NCBI GenBank assembly: GCA_963819115.1
Contig: CAWFUR010000011.1
Span: 930,001-994,000 of the forward strand
From: JACVRW01 sp963819115
Lineage (GTDB): Bacteria > Actinomycetota > Thermoleophilia > Solirubrobacterales > Thermoleophilaceae
Reading direction: 5' to 3'
Length of the DNA: 64,000 nucleotides
A program made the translations under genes and the position numbers. Under the pieces are notes generated by a model, which was not told the DNA's origin, ran no database searches, and worked only from the letters and a program-made list of their open reading frames with translations. Shown here piece by piece: positions 50,261 to 58,453 of this stretch (position 1 is the first letter of the stretch; every line of letters begins with the position of its first letter).

Positions 50261-50584
50261 ATGCGAATCTACGCCGCCTTCCAAGCCAGCCGGGCCGTGG
50301 GCCTTGTAGCTCTTGCCGCCGGCATCGTTCTGACGAAGGGCTGGCAGGCAGTGGCGATCGCCGTGGCGATCCTCGCCGGATCCGCGTGCCTGTTCACCTT
50401 CGTCGCGATCCTTGCGACCGGTGAGCGGCCAGCCGCTCCGCACCCCACCCTGGCGGCGGGCGCGGCCACGGTGCATGAGCACGGTGCGTCGAATGCGGAC
50501 GTTCGAAGCGAGGTAGTCGCTCCCGCGGAGCGGCGTCGTGCCCGGCCGCGCATGGTTGGCCCGGTGTCCTCAGCCCATCCCTAG
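50261..50584 (+). CDS. Small membrane protein of unknown function
   Basis: 107 residues. Two hydrophobic helices (SRAVGLVALAAGIVLTKGW and AVAIAVAILAGSACLFTFVA) fill the first 55 residues; the rest is a soluble Ala/Arg-rich tail. A ribosome-binding site (GGGAAAGAGG) lies just before the ATG. No family recognised. The codon usage is less extreme than in neighbouring housekeeping genes, as in the nuclease gene before it. Confidence 0.55.
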   Translation: MRIYAAFQASRAVGLVALAAGIVLTKGWQAVAIAVAILAGSACLFTFVAILATGERPAAPHPTLAAGAATVHEHGASNADVRSEVVAPAERRRARPRMVGPVSSAHP

Positions 50585-50603
50585 TCCTAGAGATGACGCG
50601 CGG

Positions 50604-51560
50604 TCACTGCGCCGTCCTCGTTAAGCGCGTAGCCCAGGTCGCGAGCAGGATGCCCAGCTCGTACAGGAACACCATCGGCACCATCTCGATCAGCGTGGTC
50701 ACGGGATCCACGCCCGGGAGGAGGGCGGCCAGGACCGCTATCACGACGATCGCGTAGCGGCGGTTCTTGCGCAGCTGCCGCGGTGTGACCACTCCCAGAC
50801 GGGTGAGGGCGAGGATGGCCACCGGTATCTGGAACAGCAGTCCCATGGCGGCCAGGGTCATGATCGTGAAGCTGTAGTAGGGCCGCGCTTGGACGAGCGC
50901 GTCGAACTGACCCTGGTTGAAGTTCTGGAGAAATCCGACTGCCGCGGGCAGCACCAGGAAGTAACCGAACACGACTCCGACCACGAACAGGACCGGGACC
51001 ATCGCCATCAGGGGCAGGGCGATGCGGCGGTCGCGTGGGCTGAACGCGGGCAGCAGGAACGCGTACGCCTGAAGCAGGATTACCGGTAGCGCGAACAGCA
51101 GGGCGAAGTATCCGGCGACGCTCAGCGTCTGCGTGAACGGCTCCGCCAGGCCGAGCGTCACCGGCTGCCGGCCCGGTGGTTCCCTGGGCGCCGCGCGCAG
51201 CGCTGCCGCGTTGGCCGCCGCGGCCGCGGCGAGCGCCACGCGGTCACCCGGCCTCAGCGAGGAGTCGGGCCGCGCGAGCCGGGCGAGCGCCGCGGCATTC
51301 GCTCGCAGCGCGTCACGCTGCGCCGACTGGAAGCGGGCCTGTTCCCCGATCGGCCCGCTCGAATGGCGAGCGGCGTTGGCGGTCGCATGGGTCAGCGGCC
51401 GGTTGAGAACCTCCAGCAGCGCGTTGTTCTGCCACAGGGCCAGGCCGAACGCGAGCAGCAGCGCGGTGACGCTGATGAGCACGCGCCAGCGAAGCTCGTC
51501 GAGGTGCTCGACGAGCGAGAGGCGCTGATCGTGCGCGATCGGTGCGGCAATGACCCCCAC
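50604..51560 (-). CDS. tatC: Sec-independent protein translocase TatC
   Basis: 318 residues from GTG at 51560. LSLVEHLDELRWRVLISVTA is the TatC N-terminal signature (HLxELR), and the later spans (FALLFALPVILLQAYAFLLP; YYSFTIMTLAAMGLLFQIPV; YAIVVIAVLAALLPGVDPVT) give six helices. Between helix 1 and 2 there is an Ala/Arg-rich insertion of about 100 residues, far longer than the usual periplasmic loop. It recognises the twin-arginine signal and works with TatA, encoded five bases upstream. Confidence 0.92.
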   Translation of the reverse strand: MGVIAAPIAHDQRLSLVEHLDELRWRVLISVTALLLAFGLALWQNNALLEVLNRPLTHATANAARHSSGPIGEQARFQSAQRDALRANAAALARLARPDSSLRPGDRVALAAAAAANAAALRAAPREPPGRQPVTLGLAEPFTQTLSVAGYFALLFALPVILLQAYAFLLPAFSPRDRRIALPLMAMVPVLFVVGVVFGYFLVLPAAVGFLQNFNQGQFDALVQARPYYSFTIMTLAAMGLLFQIPVAILALTRLGVVTPRQLRKNRRYAIVVIAVLAALLPGVDPVTTLIEMVPMVFLYELGILLATWATRLTRTAQ

Positions 51561-51565
51561 TGCGA

Positions 51566-51793
51566 CTACGGGCGACGCGCGGGGACCGAGACGACCTCAG
51601 GGTCGGGCGCCACGACGTGCGTGGAAACCAGCTCGTTGAGCGGCTCATTGTCGTCATCGCCGCTGATCGAGCTCTTGAACTCGCGCAGGCCCTTGCCGAC
51701 GGAGCGCCCGACCTCGGGCAGCTTCTTGGGTCCGAGCACGAGCAGGGCCACGACGAGTACGAGGATGAGTTCCATGGGTCCGACGTTCGGCAT
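51566..51793 (-). CDS. tatA: Sec-independent protein translocase TatA
   Basis: 75 residues from ATG at 51793, chosen because GGAG lies six bases upstream; a longer start at 51820 lacks one. MELILVLVVALLVLGPKKLP is the membrane helix with the FGPKKLP-type hinge (LGPKKLP here), then the amphipathic helix (VGRSVGKGLREFKSS) and an acidic tail. It forms the Tat pore with TatC downstream. TatB is not visible, so a minimal TatAC system is likely. Confidence 0.92.
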   Translation of the reverse strand: MPNVGPMELILVLVVALLVLGPKKLPEVGRSVGKGLREFKSSISGDDDNEPLNELVSTHVVAPDPEVVSVPARRP

Positions 51794-51951
51794 GTGCAGC
51801 TCCAGTCTCTGGTCGCCCACGCAAGGGCGGCGTTTGGGCGTACGAGTACGGTGCGCGGCCCGGCGTCCATCGGATCAGGGCAAAGAGGGATCGTGCGCGG
51901 TGAGCGCCCCAGCCACCGCCGGCTCGTACATCTGTCGAACAGGTCGCTGCC

Positions 51952-51965
51952 GAGGAATATTCCTC
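51952..51965. promoter_or_regulatory. Perfect AT-rich palindrome
   Basis: GAGGAATATTCCTC, 14 bases. Its right half AATATTCCTC recurs exactly at 52006-52015 inside the following gene. It lies 24 bases before the GTG at 51989 and may be an operator. Confidence 0.45.
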
Positions 51966-51988
51966 CTCCCAGGGGGTAAGAGGAGCTC

Positions 51989-52216
51989 GTGTACATCGGA
52001 ACCTCAATATTCCTCATAGCAGTCGGCGCGATCCTGGCCTTTGCCGTGACCGCCACGGTGGGCGGCGTCGACATTCACACCGCCGGGGTGATCCTCATCG
52101 CGGCTGGGGCCCTCGGCCTGCTCGTCTCCCTGCTGATGGAGACGATCTGGGCCGACCGGCGCAGGCGCCGGCCGGTCGCCGAAGCGGAAGTCGTGCGCGA
52201 GCGCGACTACCGGTAG
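51989..52216 (+). CDS. DUF6458-like small membrane protein
   Basis: 75 residues from GTG at 51989, with AGGAG at 51981-51985. MYIGTSIFLIAVGAILAFAV and AGVILIAAGALGLLVSLLME are two membrane helices separated by a short GGVDIHT loop, followed by a basic tail (WADRRRRRP). This layout is typical of small actinobacterial membrane proteins grouped as DUF6458. Function unknown. Confidence 0.7.
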   Translation: MYIGTSIFLIAVGAILAFAVTATVGGVDIHTAGVILIAAGALGLLVSLLMETIWADRRRRRPVAEAEVVRERDYR

Positions 52217-52289
52217 GGGGCGACCGCCACACCAGAGGCCGGCCCCTCGCGTCGGATATGTTCGGCCCACTCAACCGAAGGGGAGGCTG

Positions 52290-52571
52290 ATGCCGTTTCT
52301 GATGACTCACTTCTGGCCCGGCGCGACGATGGAGCAGTACAGGGCGAGCGTGGCGGTGGTCCACCCCGAGGGCGGGCTGCCGGAAGGGCAGATCCACCAC
52401 GCCGCCGGGCCCACCGAGGGCGGGATCCTGATCAGCGCCGTCTGGGACTCGAAGGAGTCCGCCGACCGCTTCATGAGCGAGGTGCTGATTCCGAGCATGC
52501 CGGTGGACGGCGGCTTCGAGGGCCAGCCCGAGGAGAGGGTGGCCGAGATCGAGAACCTGCAGACGGCCTGA
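52290..52571 (+). CDS. Dimeric alpha/beta-barrel-like hypothetical protein
   Basis: 93 residues. THFWPGATMEQYRASVAVVH and GGILISAVWDSKESADRFMS fit the ferredoxin-like dimeric barrel often seen in small monooxygenase-like or ABM-like proteins, but no catalytic residue stands out. GGGGAGG-type ribosome-binding site upstream (AAGGGGAGGCTG). Its stop overlaps the start of the cyclase gene as CTGA. Confidence 0.65.
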   Translation: MPFLMTHFWPGATMEQYRASVAVVHPEGGLPEGQIHHAAGPTEGGILISAVWDSKESADRFMSEVLIPSMPVDGGFEGQPEERVAEIENLQTA

Positions 52572-53239
52572 GGCACGGAATCTCCGACCAGCCGGCCGCC
52601 TTCCTGTTCGCGGACATCGCGGGGTTCACCGCGCTGACCGAGGCCCATGGGGACGAGGAGGCGGCGACCCTCGTCGCGGACTTCTGCGCCGCCGTGAAGG
52701 CCGAGCTGCCGGCCATCGGCGGCGGTCACGTGAAGACGATCGGCGACGCGCTGCTGTTGCGCATTCCCGATCCGGGCGCGGCCATCGTCCTGGGACTCCA
52801 CATCACCCACGAGCTGATGCAGGGCCACGGGGCCCCGGCGCTCCGCGTCGGCCTGCACCACGGGCCGGCGGTCGAGCGGGACGGCGACTACTTCGGCGCC
52901 ACGGTGAACCTCGCCGCGCGCGTGGCCGGCCTGGCCACCGGGGGCGAGGTTCTCCTCACCGCGAGCACCGCGGCGCTGGTGCCCGAACTGGAGGGTGTTC
53001 TGTACGAGTCGCGCGGTCGTCAGACCCTGCGCAACGTGCGCGAGCCGATTGACCTGTGCGCCGCGATTCGCGCGGGGGAGTCCACGGACCGGAAGCTGGC
53101 CGTGGATCCCGTGTGCCGGATGGCGGTCGATCCGGATCGCGCCGCCGGGCGGCTGATGCACGCCGACGCGGCGTATTTCTTCTGCTCGCTGGCGTGCGCC
53201 GGGGAGTTCGCACGCCGGCCGGAGAGCTTCGTCGACTAG
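52568..53239 (+). CDS. Class III nucleotide cyclase-like protein with C-terminal YHS domain
   Basis: 223 residues if started at CTG 52568 (CTGA overlap with the previous stop). No ATG, GTG or TTG is in frame before GTG 52694, yet the frame before it clearly encodes the domain start AAFLFADIAGFTALTEAHGD with the metal-binding Asp. VKTIGDALLLRIPDPGAAIV and YFGATVNLAARVAGLATGGE complete the cyclase homology domain. From about 180, DPVCRMAVDPDRAAGRLMHA and AYFFCSLACAGEFARRPESF form a YHS domain that may bind a metal. Activity is likely but the missing partner half must come from a homodimer. Confidence 0.75.
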   Translation: MRHGISDQPAAFLFADIAGFTALTEAHGDEEAATLVADFCAAVKAELPAIGGGHVKTIGDALLLRIPDPGAAIVLGLHITHELMQGHGAPALRVGLHHGPAVERDGDYFGATVNLAARVAGLATGGEVLLTASTAALVPELEGVLYESRGRQTLRNVREPIDLCAAIRAGESTDRKLAVDPVCRMAVDPDRAAGRLMHADAAYFFCSLACAGEFARRPESFVD

Positions 53240-53258
53240 CCCGGGGGCGGCCCGCTGC

Positions 53259-54437
53259 TCAGCCGCCGCTCTCCTCCCGCACCCGGTGGCGGGTGTCCGC
53301 GTAGCGCAGCGCCTCGTAGGCGATCAGGGCCGAGGCCACCGCGGCGGCCAGCCCCAGGGCCACGAGCGCGTCGACCTCCGTGGCCACCCAGATCAGCGGG
53401 ATGCACACCGCCGCGGTGATCAGCCGTGCCCGGTTCACGCTCCCGAACACGCGCAGCCGGAACGCGGCGTGGGCCCCGTGGTAGAGCGCCACGCCACCGA
53501 ACAGGGCCACCGCCGGCACCGTGTCGAGCGGCTCATCCACGTGCGCGATCGTCTTCTTGATCCCCAGTGCGATCAGCACGATCCCGGCCACCATCGGCAG
53601 GTGCAGGTAGCTGTAGGCGTCCCGGGCCATGCGCAGGCGATCGTGCCCCTGCAGGCTGCGGAAGCGACGCTCGGCCACGAGCACGATCACGTCGAAGTAG
53701 GCCCACCAGAGCGCACACGCGAGCACCAGGCCGAAGATCGCCCCGGTCACGATCCCAGCGTCGAGGTTGCCGCTGACGCCCGCGCCAACGGCCACGATCG
53801 ACTCGCCCAGAGCGATGATCACGATCAGCGAGAAGCGCTCGGCGAAGTGCCCTGGAGACACCCGGAAGCCGCGCACGCCGAACACGTACGGGCCGGAGAG
53901 GTCCAGGGCGAGCGCCACGATCCAGATCGCGGCGCGCACGGTGCCGTCGTCCACGATCCCGGCGAGGATCAGGAGCAGCGGCGCCGGGAGAGCGGTGCGC
54001 GACAGCCGCCGGATCGCCTCTCCGGTGTCGAGGCTCTCGTTGGCCTCGGCGAAGATGAAGATGTGCAGCCAGCGCGCGATCGCGTAGGCCACGCCGAAGA
54101 GGAGAGCGTTGTGGCCGAAGGCGTTCGGTGTCGCGAGAGCGGCCACCAGGAACGCGCCCATGACTCCGAACATCAGCAGCCGCTCCCGGCCCTCCTCGGC
54201 GGCCACGTAGTTGGTGAGCCAGGCGTACGCGCCCCAGGCCCACCACAGCGCCGTGAGCACGAGCATCCCCTGCCCGAGGCCCTCCCAGGTCGGGTTCTCC
54301 GACATCAGCGTCGTGACCTGGGTCAGCGCGAACACGAAGACGAGGTCGAAGAAGAGCTCGAGCGGCGCCACCCGCTTGTCGGTGCCCTCCGTCTCCTCTG
54401 GCGCTGTCTCCGCCACGGTCATCGGATGGGCGTCCAC
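53259..54437 (-). CDS. Low temperature requirement protein A (LtrA) family membrane protein
   Basis: 392 residues with about eleven hydrophobic helices. RVAPLELFFDLVFVFALTQV is the family N-terminus and IVIIALGESIVAVGAG the conserved core (ALGES). The family is widespread in actinobacteria; the founding Listeria gene affects growth in the cold, but the activity is unknown. The gene is divergent from the molybdate operon with a 45-base gap holding an inverted repeat. Confidence 0.88.
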   Translation of the reverse strand: MDAHPMTVAETAPEETEGTDKRVAPLELFFDLVFVFALTQVTTLMSENPTWEGLGQGMLVLTALWWAWGAYAWLTNYVAAEEGRERLLMFGVMGAFLVAALATPNAFGHNALLFGVAYAIARWLHIFIFAEANESLDTGEAIRRLSRTALPAPLLLILAGIVDDGTVRAAIWIVALALDLSGPYVFGVRGFRVSPGHFAERFSLIVIIALGESIVAVGAGVSGNLDAGIVTGAIFGLVLACALWWAYFDVIVLVAERRFRSLQGHDRLRMARDAYSYLHLPMVAGIVLIALGIKKTIAHVDEPLDTVPAVALFGGVALYHGAHAAFRLRVFGSVNRARLITAAVCIPLIWVATEVDALVALGLAAAVASALIAYEALRYADTRHRVREESGG

Positions 54438-54461
54438 TTAAGCAGGCCATGCACGCGGCTC

Positions 54462-54482
54462 TGCCTATGTAATGCTTAGGCA
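54462..54482. promoter_or_regulatory. Inverted repeat at the start of the molybdate operon
   Basis: TGCCTA, nine bases, TAGGCA, ending directly before ATG 54483. It overlaps a possible -10 (TATGTAATGCT), so the protein encoded there may regulate itself. It does not match the E. coli ModE box. Confidence 0.45.
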
Positions 54483-54884
54483 ATGCCCAGGGCGAAGCGG
54501 GAGCCCGGCCTCCTTCTCGGCGATGCGGCCAGCGCGATCGGCGTCAGTACCGACACGCTCCGCCGCTGGGAGCGCGCCGGCCGGCTGAAGACCACACGCG
54601 ACTCGGCCAACCGCCGCCGCGTGCACCCCGCCGAGATCGAGCGGTTGTCCGAGCATCCCATCCGCCACCGTGCGGGGGACTCGCTCTCGGCCCGCAACCG
54701 CTTCCCGGGGGTCGTCACCTCGGTGGAGGTCGACGGCGTGATGGCGCTGGTGGAGATCGAGGCCGGCCCGCACCGAGTGACCGCCGCCGTTACCCGCGAC
54801 GCCGTGGAGGAGCTGGGGCTCGCGCCGGGCGTACCGGCCACCGCCGCGGTCAAGGCCACCTCGGTGATGGTGGAGCGAACGTGA
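54483..54884 (+). CDS. HTH-TOBE molybdate-responsive regulator
   Basis: 133 residues. A MerR/excisionase-type HTH (GVSTDTLRRWERAGRLKTTR) is joined to a TOBE/Mop domain (SARNRFPGVVTSVEVDGVMA; AVTRDAVEELGLAPGVPATA; ATSVMVERT), which binds molybdate or tungstate. It most likely senses molybdate and controls modABC, which follows with a four-base overlap (GTGA), a layout common in actinobacteria. Confidence 0.88.
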   Translation: MPRAKREPGLLLGDAASAIGVSTDTLRRWERAGRLKTTRDSANRRRVHPAEIERLSEHPIRHRAGDSLSARNRFPGVVTSVEVDGVMALVEIEAGPHRVTAAVTRDAVEELGLAPGVPATAAVKATSVMVERT

Positions 54885-55651
54885 GGCCCGTGCTCCTCGG
54901 ACTGGCGCTCGCCGGCCTGGCGCTGGCCCCCGTCGCCTGTGGTGACGACGACAACGGCGGCGATTCGGGGTCGTCCAAGCCGCGGCTCGTGGTCTCGGCC
55001 GCCGCCTCCATGACCGAGGCGCTGACCGAGTGTGCGAAGGGATACCCGGAAGCGACGGTGCGCCTCTCGTTCGCGGGCTCGGACGAGCACGCGGCCCAGA
55101 TTCGCCAGGGCGTGAAGCCCGACGTGTACGCCGCGGCCAACACCAAGCTGCCCGACGCCCTCGCGGATGAGGGACTGCTGAGCAAGCCCACCGAGTTCGC
55201 CACCAACCAGTTCGTCCTGGCGGTCCCGAAGGATTCCCCGATCCACTCCATCCAGGACCTCACCGACGATGGGGTGAAGATCGCCATCGGCTCCGAGTCG
55301 GTGCCGATCGGCTCGTACACCCGCGACACCCTCAGCCGCCTGCCCGCCGTCGAGCGGAAGGCGATCCTCGACAACGTGCGCTCCAACGAGCCGGATGTGA
55401 AGGGCATCGTCGGCAAGCTCACACAGGGGGCCGTGGACGCCGGCTTCGTCTACGTGACAGACGTGAACGCCACCGAGGGCGCGGTGAAGGCGATCCCGCT
55501 GCCGAAGGCGCTCGAGCCCACGGTGACCTACGCGGCCGGTGTGGTGGACGGGGCAAAGGAACCCGAGCTCGGCAAGCATTACGTGGAAGGCCTGGTGGAC
55601 GGCCGCTGCGCGGACGCGCTCCACCAGGCGGGCTTCGGCCCAGCCCCGTGA
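54881..55651 (+). CDS. modA: Molybdate ABC transporter substrate-binding lipoprotein
   Basis: 256 residues from GTG at 54881. A lipoprotein signal (LGLALAGLALAPVAC) places the lipid on C20. The mature protein starts LVVSAAASMTEALTECAKGY, has VRLSFAGSDEHAAQIRQG and VKPDVYAAANTKLPDALADE, and ends with the C-terminal lobe. The serines of SAAAS and FAGS are the expected oxyanion ligands. It captures molybdate outside the membrane for ModB/ModC. Confidence 0.94.
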   Translation: MRPVLLGLALAGLALAPVACGDDDNGGDSGSSKPRLVVSAAASMTEALTECAKGYPEATVRLSFAGSDEHAAQIRQGVKPDVYAAANTKLPDALADEGLLSKPTEFATNQFVLAVPKDSPIHSIQDLTDDGVKIAIGSESVPIGSYTRDTLSRLPAVERKAILDNVRSNEPDVKGIVGKLTQGAVDAGFVYVTDVNATEGAVKAIPLPKALEPTVTYAAGVVDGAKEPELGKHYVEGLVDGRCADALHQAGFGPAP

Positions 55652-56454
55652 ACCGGCGCCCGGCCTGGTTCCCGCTTCTGCTTGGCGGCTGCCTCGCCCT
55701 CACGCTCAGCTTCCTGACGCTCCCGCTGGTCGCGATCTTCGTCAACACGAGCCCGGCGAAGCTGATCGACGGGCTGGGTGAGCCCGGCGCTCTCGACGCG
55801 CTCTGGCTGAGCCTGCGCACGAGCGCGGCGGCCCTGGCGATCATCGTGATCGTGGGCACCCCGGCCGCCTACTTTCTGGCCACCCGCAACTTCCACGGCC
55901 GGGCCCTCGTGGTCACGCTGGTCGAGCTTCCGCTGGTGCTTCCCCCGGCGGTGGCCGGGATCGCGCTGCTGGCCGCGCTCGGGCCGAAGGGGATTCTCGG
56001 CGACACGCTCGAAGCGGCCGGGATCGAGCTCGCCCTCGCGACGGCCGGCGTCGTGGTGGCGCTCACGTTCGTGGCCTCGCCGTTCTACGTGCGCCAGGCG
56101 ATGGCCGCCTTCGCCGCGGTGGACCGCACCATGCTCGACGCGTCGCGGACGCTCGGCGCCTCAGAGGCGCGCGGCTTCTGGCGAGTCGCAATTCCCGCGG
56201 CCATGCCCGGCCTGACCGCGGGCGCGGCGCTGGCCCTGGGCCGCGCCCTGGGCGAGTTCGGCGCCACGCTCATGTTCGCGGGCTCCTTCCGGGGGATCAC
56301 CCAGACCGTCCCCCTGGCCATATACGACCGTTTCGCCACGCAGTTCTCCTCCGCGCTGGCCCTCTCGGCCGTCCTGGTCGCGGTGTCGGGCGCGATCCTC
56401 CTCACGGTGAAGCTCGTGGCCGGCACGGAGGCGCTCGGCGGTGCTCCGCGCTGA
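55648..56454 (+). CDS. modB: Molybdate ABC transporter permease
   Basis: 268 residues from GTG at 55648. Five or six membrane helices carry the family motif LVVTLVELPLVLPPAVAGIA, and the EAA loop reads DASRTLGASEARGFWRVAIP. ALGEFGATLMFAGSFRGITQ is the conserved ModB segment. It carries molybdate through the membrane. Overlaps modA by four bases and modC by 14. Confidence 0.94.
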   Translation: MNRRPAWFPLLLGGCLALTLSFLTLPLVAIFVNTSPAKLIDGLGEPGALDALWLSLRTSAAALAIIVIVGTPAAYFLATRNFHGRALVVTLVELPLVLPPAVAGIALLAALGPKGILGDTLEAAGIELALATAGVVVALTFVASPFYVRQAMAAFAAVDRTMLDASRTLGASEARGFWRVAIPAAMPGLTAGAALALGRALGEFGATLMFAGSFRGITQTVPLAIYDRFATQFSSALALSAVLVAVSGAILLTVKLVAGTEALGGAPR

Positions 56455-57508
56455 GGCCCGGACCCGGCTGGGCGCGCTCGAGCTCGACGTGTCCGTGGAG
56501 GTCGCGGCCGGGGAGTGCCTGGCGCTGGCCGGTCCCTCCGGGGCCGGTAAGTCGAGCATCCTCCGCCTGGTGGCGGGCCTCCTCCGTCCCGACCACGGCG
56601 TGGTCCGGCTCGACGACGAGACCTGGCTGGACACGGCCACCGGCCGGGACGTGCCCCCGGAGCGGCGACGCATCGGGTATGTGTTCCAGGAGTACGCGCT
56701 CTTCCCGCACCTGAGCGCCTGGCAGAACGTGGCCTACCCGCTCACTGGCGTGCCGCGTTCCGAGCGCCGGGCGCGGGCCGAGGAGCTGCTGTCCCGGTTC
56801 GGGCTGGAACGGCTTGCCGATGCCCGCCCGCGCACCCTCTCCGGCGGCGAGCGCCAGCGCGTGGCCGTGGCGCGTGCGCTCGCCCGGCGGCCCGACGTCC
56901 TCCTCCTCGACGAGCCGCTGTCCGCCCTCGACGCCCGCACCCGCGCCTCGGCCACGCGCGAGCTCGCGTCCGTGCTGCGCGACACCGAGGCGCCCGTCCT
57001 GCTCGTAACTCACGACTTCACCGAGGCGGCCATGCTCGGCGACCGGGTGGGGGTGATCGACTCCGGGCGGGTGGTCCAGGAGGGCACGGCGGGGGAGCTC
57101 GCGGCCACGCCCAGCACGGCGTTCGTGGCCGACTTCGTGGGGGCCACCGTGCTCGCCGGGCATGCCGAGGCGGGGGAGGACGGGCTCACGCGGGTGGCGC
57201 TCGACGGCGGCGGTGTGGTGGTGAGCACCGACCTGGTGTACGGCCCGGTGGCGGTCTGCGTGTTCCCCTGGGAGATCGGAATCGAGCCACCGGATCTGCC
57301 CGCGGGGGCCGGGTCGGCGCGCAACCGGCTGGAGGCCGAGGTGCTCACCACCACCGAGATCGGCAACCGGGTGCGCCTGGGCCTGGCGGCGCCTCAGCCA
57401 CTGGCGGCCGAGGTGACCCTGGCCTCCACAAGCAGACTCGCCCTCCACACGGGGGCGCGTGTCACAGCCACCTGGAAGGCGACCGCCACCCGGCTGGTCG
57501 CGACCTGA
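56441..57508 (+). CDS. modC: Molybdate ABC transporter ATP-binding protein
   Basis: 355 residues from GTG at 56441. Walker A is GPSGAGKSSILRLVAGLLRP, the Q-loop region VFQEYALFPHLSAWQNVAYP, the ABC signature LSGGERQRVAVARAL and Walker B VLLLDEPLSALDARTR with the H-loop VTHDFTEA. A C-terminal TOBE/Mop domain (from about 290) binds molybdate and can inhibit transport. It powers uptake through ModB. The operon ends here, four bases before a convergent hydrolase. Confidence 0.94.
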   Translation: MLRAEARTRLGALELDVSVEVAAGECLALAGPSGAGKSSILRLVAGLLRPDHGVVRLDDETWLDTATGRDVPPERRRIGYVFQEYALFPHLSAWQNVAYPLTGVPRSERRARAEELLSRFGLERLADARPRTLSGGERQRVAVARALARRPDVLLLDEPLSALDARTRASATRELASVLRDTEAPVLLVTHDFTEAAMLGDRVGVIDSGRVVQEGTAGELAATPSTAFVADFVGATVLAGHAEAGEDGLTRVALDGGGVVVSTDLVYGPVAVCVFPWEIGIEPPDLPAGAGSARNRLEAEVLTTTEIGNRVRLGLAAPQPLAAEVTLASTSRLALHTGARVTATWKATATRLVAT

Positions 57509-57511
57509 GCC

Positions 57512-58412
57512 TCAGGCGGCCGCGGACCAGCGGAGCGCGCCGTTCAGCACCTCCGCCTTCTCCCACTGCAGGAAGTGGCCCGCGCCGGGCACCGTGAACG
57601 GGCCCACGCGCTCTGGGTACGCCGCCTCCATGCGCTCCGGGAAGTCACGCGGGATCACGTGGTCCTCGGGGCCGTAGAGGATCAGCGTGGGGGTGGGGTT
57701 CGGCTCGGTGAGCCGCACCCGCTCCGGTGAGCGCCGGGGCCCGCCGGCGTACTCGTAGTTGGCGATCGAGGCCCGGAAGCGCTCCTGCGTCCGCGAACGG
57801 CTCGGTCATGAAGTCCACGTCCTCGCGGGTGAAGGTCCCGGGGGCGGCCCAGAAGCGCGAGCCGTAGAACTGGGACACGTAGCGCCGGCGTCGTTCCGGG
57901 GTGTCCAGCTCGGCGGCCAGGCCGTCGGCGTCGCGGGCGTGGCGCAGGAAGTAGTCGGCCGCCATGCGCACCTCGCGCGGCACCTCGCGCGGCCCGTCGG
58001 GCAGCACCGGGGGGATCGTGTTGAACAGGACCAGCCGGTCAACGAGCCCCTCGAAGCGCAGCGACATGTCCTGAGCCACCACTCCGCCGAGGTCCCCGGC
58101 GCAGACGGTCACCCGCTCGTGGCCAAGCTCGCCCCTCACCAGGGCCTCCATGTCGCGGGCGTGCGCGGCGGCGTCGTAGCGGTCGTCCGCGGCCAGGCCG
58201 GAGTCGCCGAACCCGCGCAGGTCGGGCACGATCACCTCGAAGCCGGCCTCCGCGAGTGGCGCCACATTGCGCCACCAGATGCGCTTGGTCTCCGGCCACC
58301 CGTGGATCAGGAGCAGCGGCCGCCCGCCCTCGCCCTCCCGCAGGTAGTCGATCTCGGCGGCCTCGAGCGACAGGCGGCGGGAGGCGAACTCGCTCGGATC
58401 GGGCGCGGCCAC
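57512..58412 (-). pseudogene. Alpha/beta hydrolase (epoxide-hydrolase-like) with a frameshift
   Basis: Residues 1-200 read as a normal enzyme: LLLIHGWPETKRIWWRNVAP (oxyanion HGWP), VPDLRGFGDSGLAADDRYDA and CAGDLGGVVAQDMSLRFEG (nucleophile Asp). Near 57784-57792 the frame slips by one base; the other frame continues ERFRASIANYEYAGGPRRSP and then LTEPNPTPTLILYGPEDHVI to a proper C-terminus with GAGHFLQWEK (His). So only one base separates it from a full-length enzyme of about 300 residues. Either a recent mutation or a sequencing error. Confidence 0.75.
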
Positions 58413-58437
58413 ACGGGTACTGTGCCAGAGCGGCGGA

Positions 58438-58443
58438 TACCCT
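58438..58443 (+). promoter_or_regulatory. -10 element of leuS
   Basis: TACCCT, ten bases before ATG 58454. Confidence 0.45.
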
Positions 58444-58453
58444 CATTCGTCCA

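Noticed and set aside
58256..58453. N-terminal extension of leuS to 58256
   Set aside because: It overlaps the divergent hydrolase and gives an Arg-rich sequence; ATG 58454 follows a -10 and matches the usual LeuS N-terminus.
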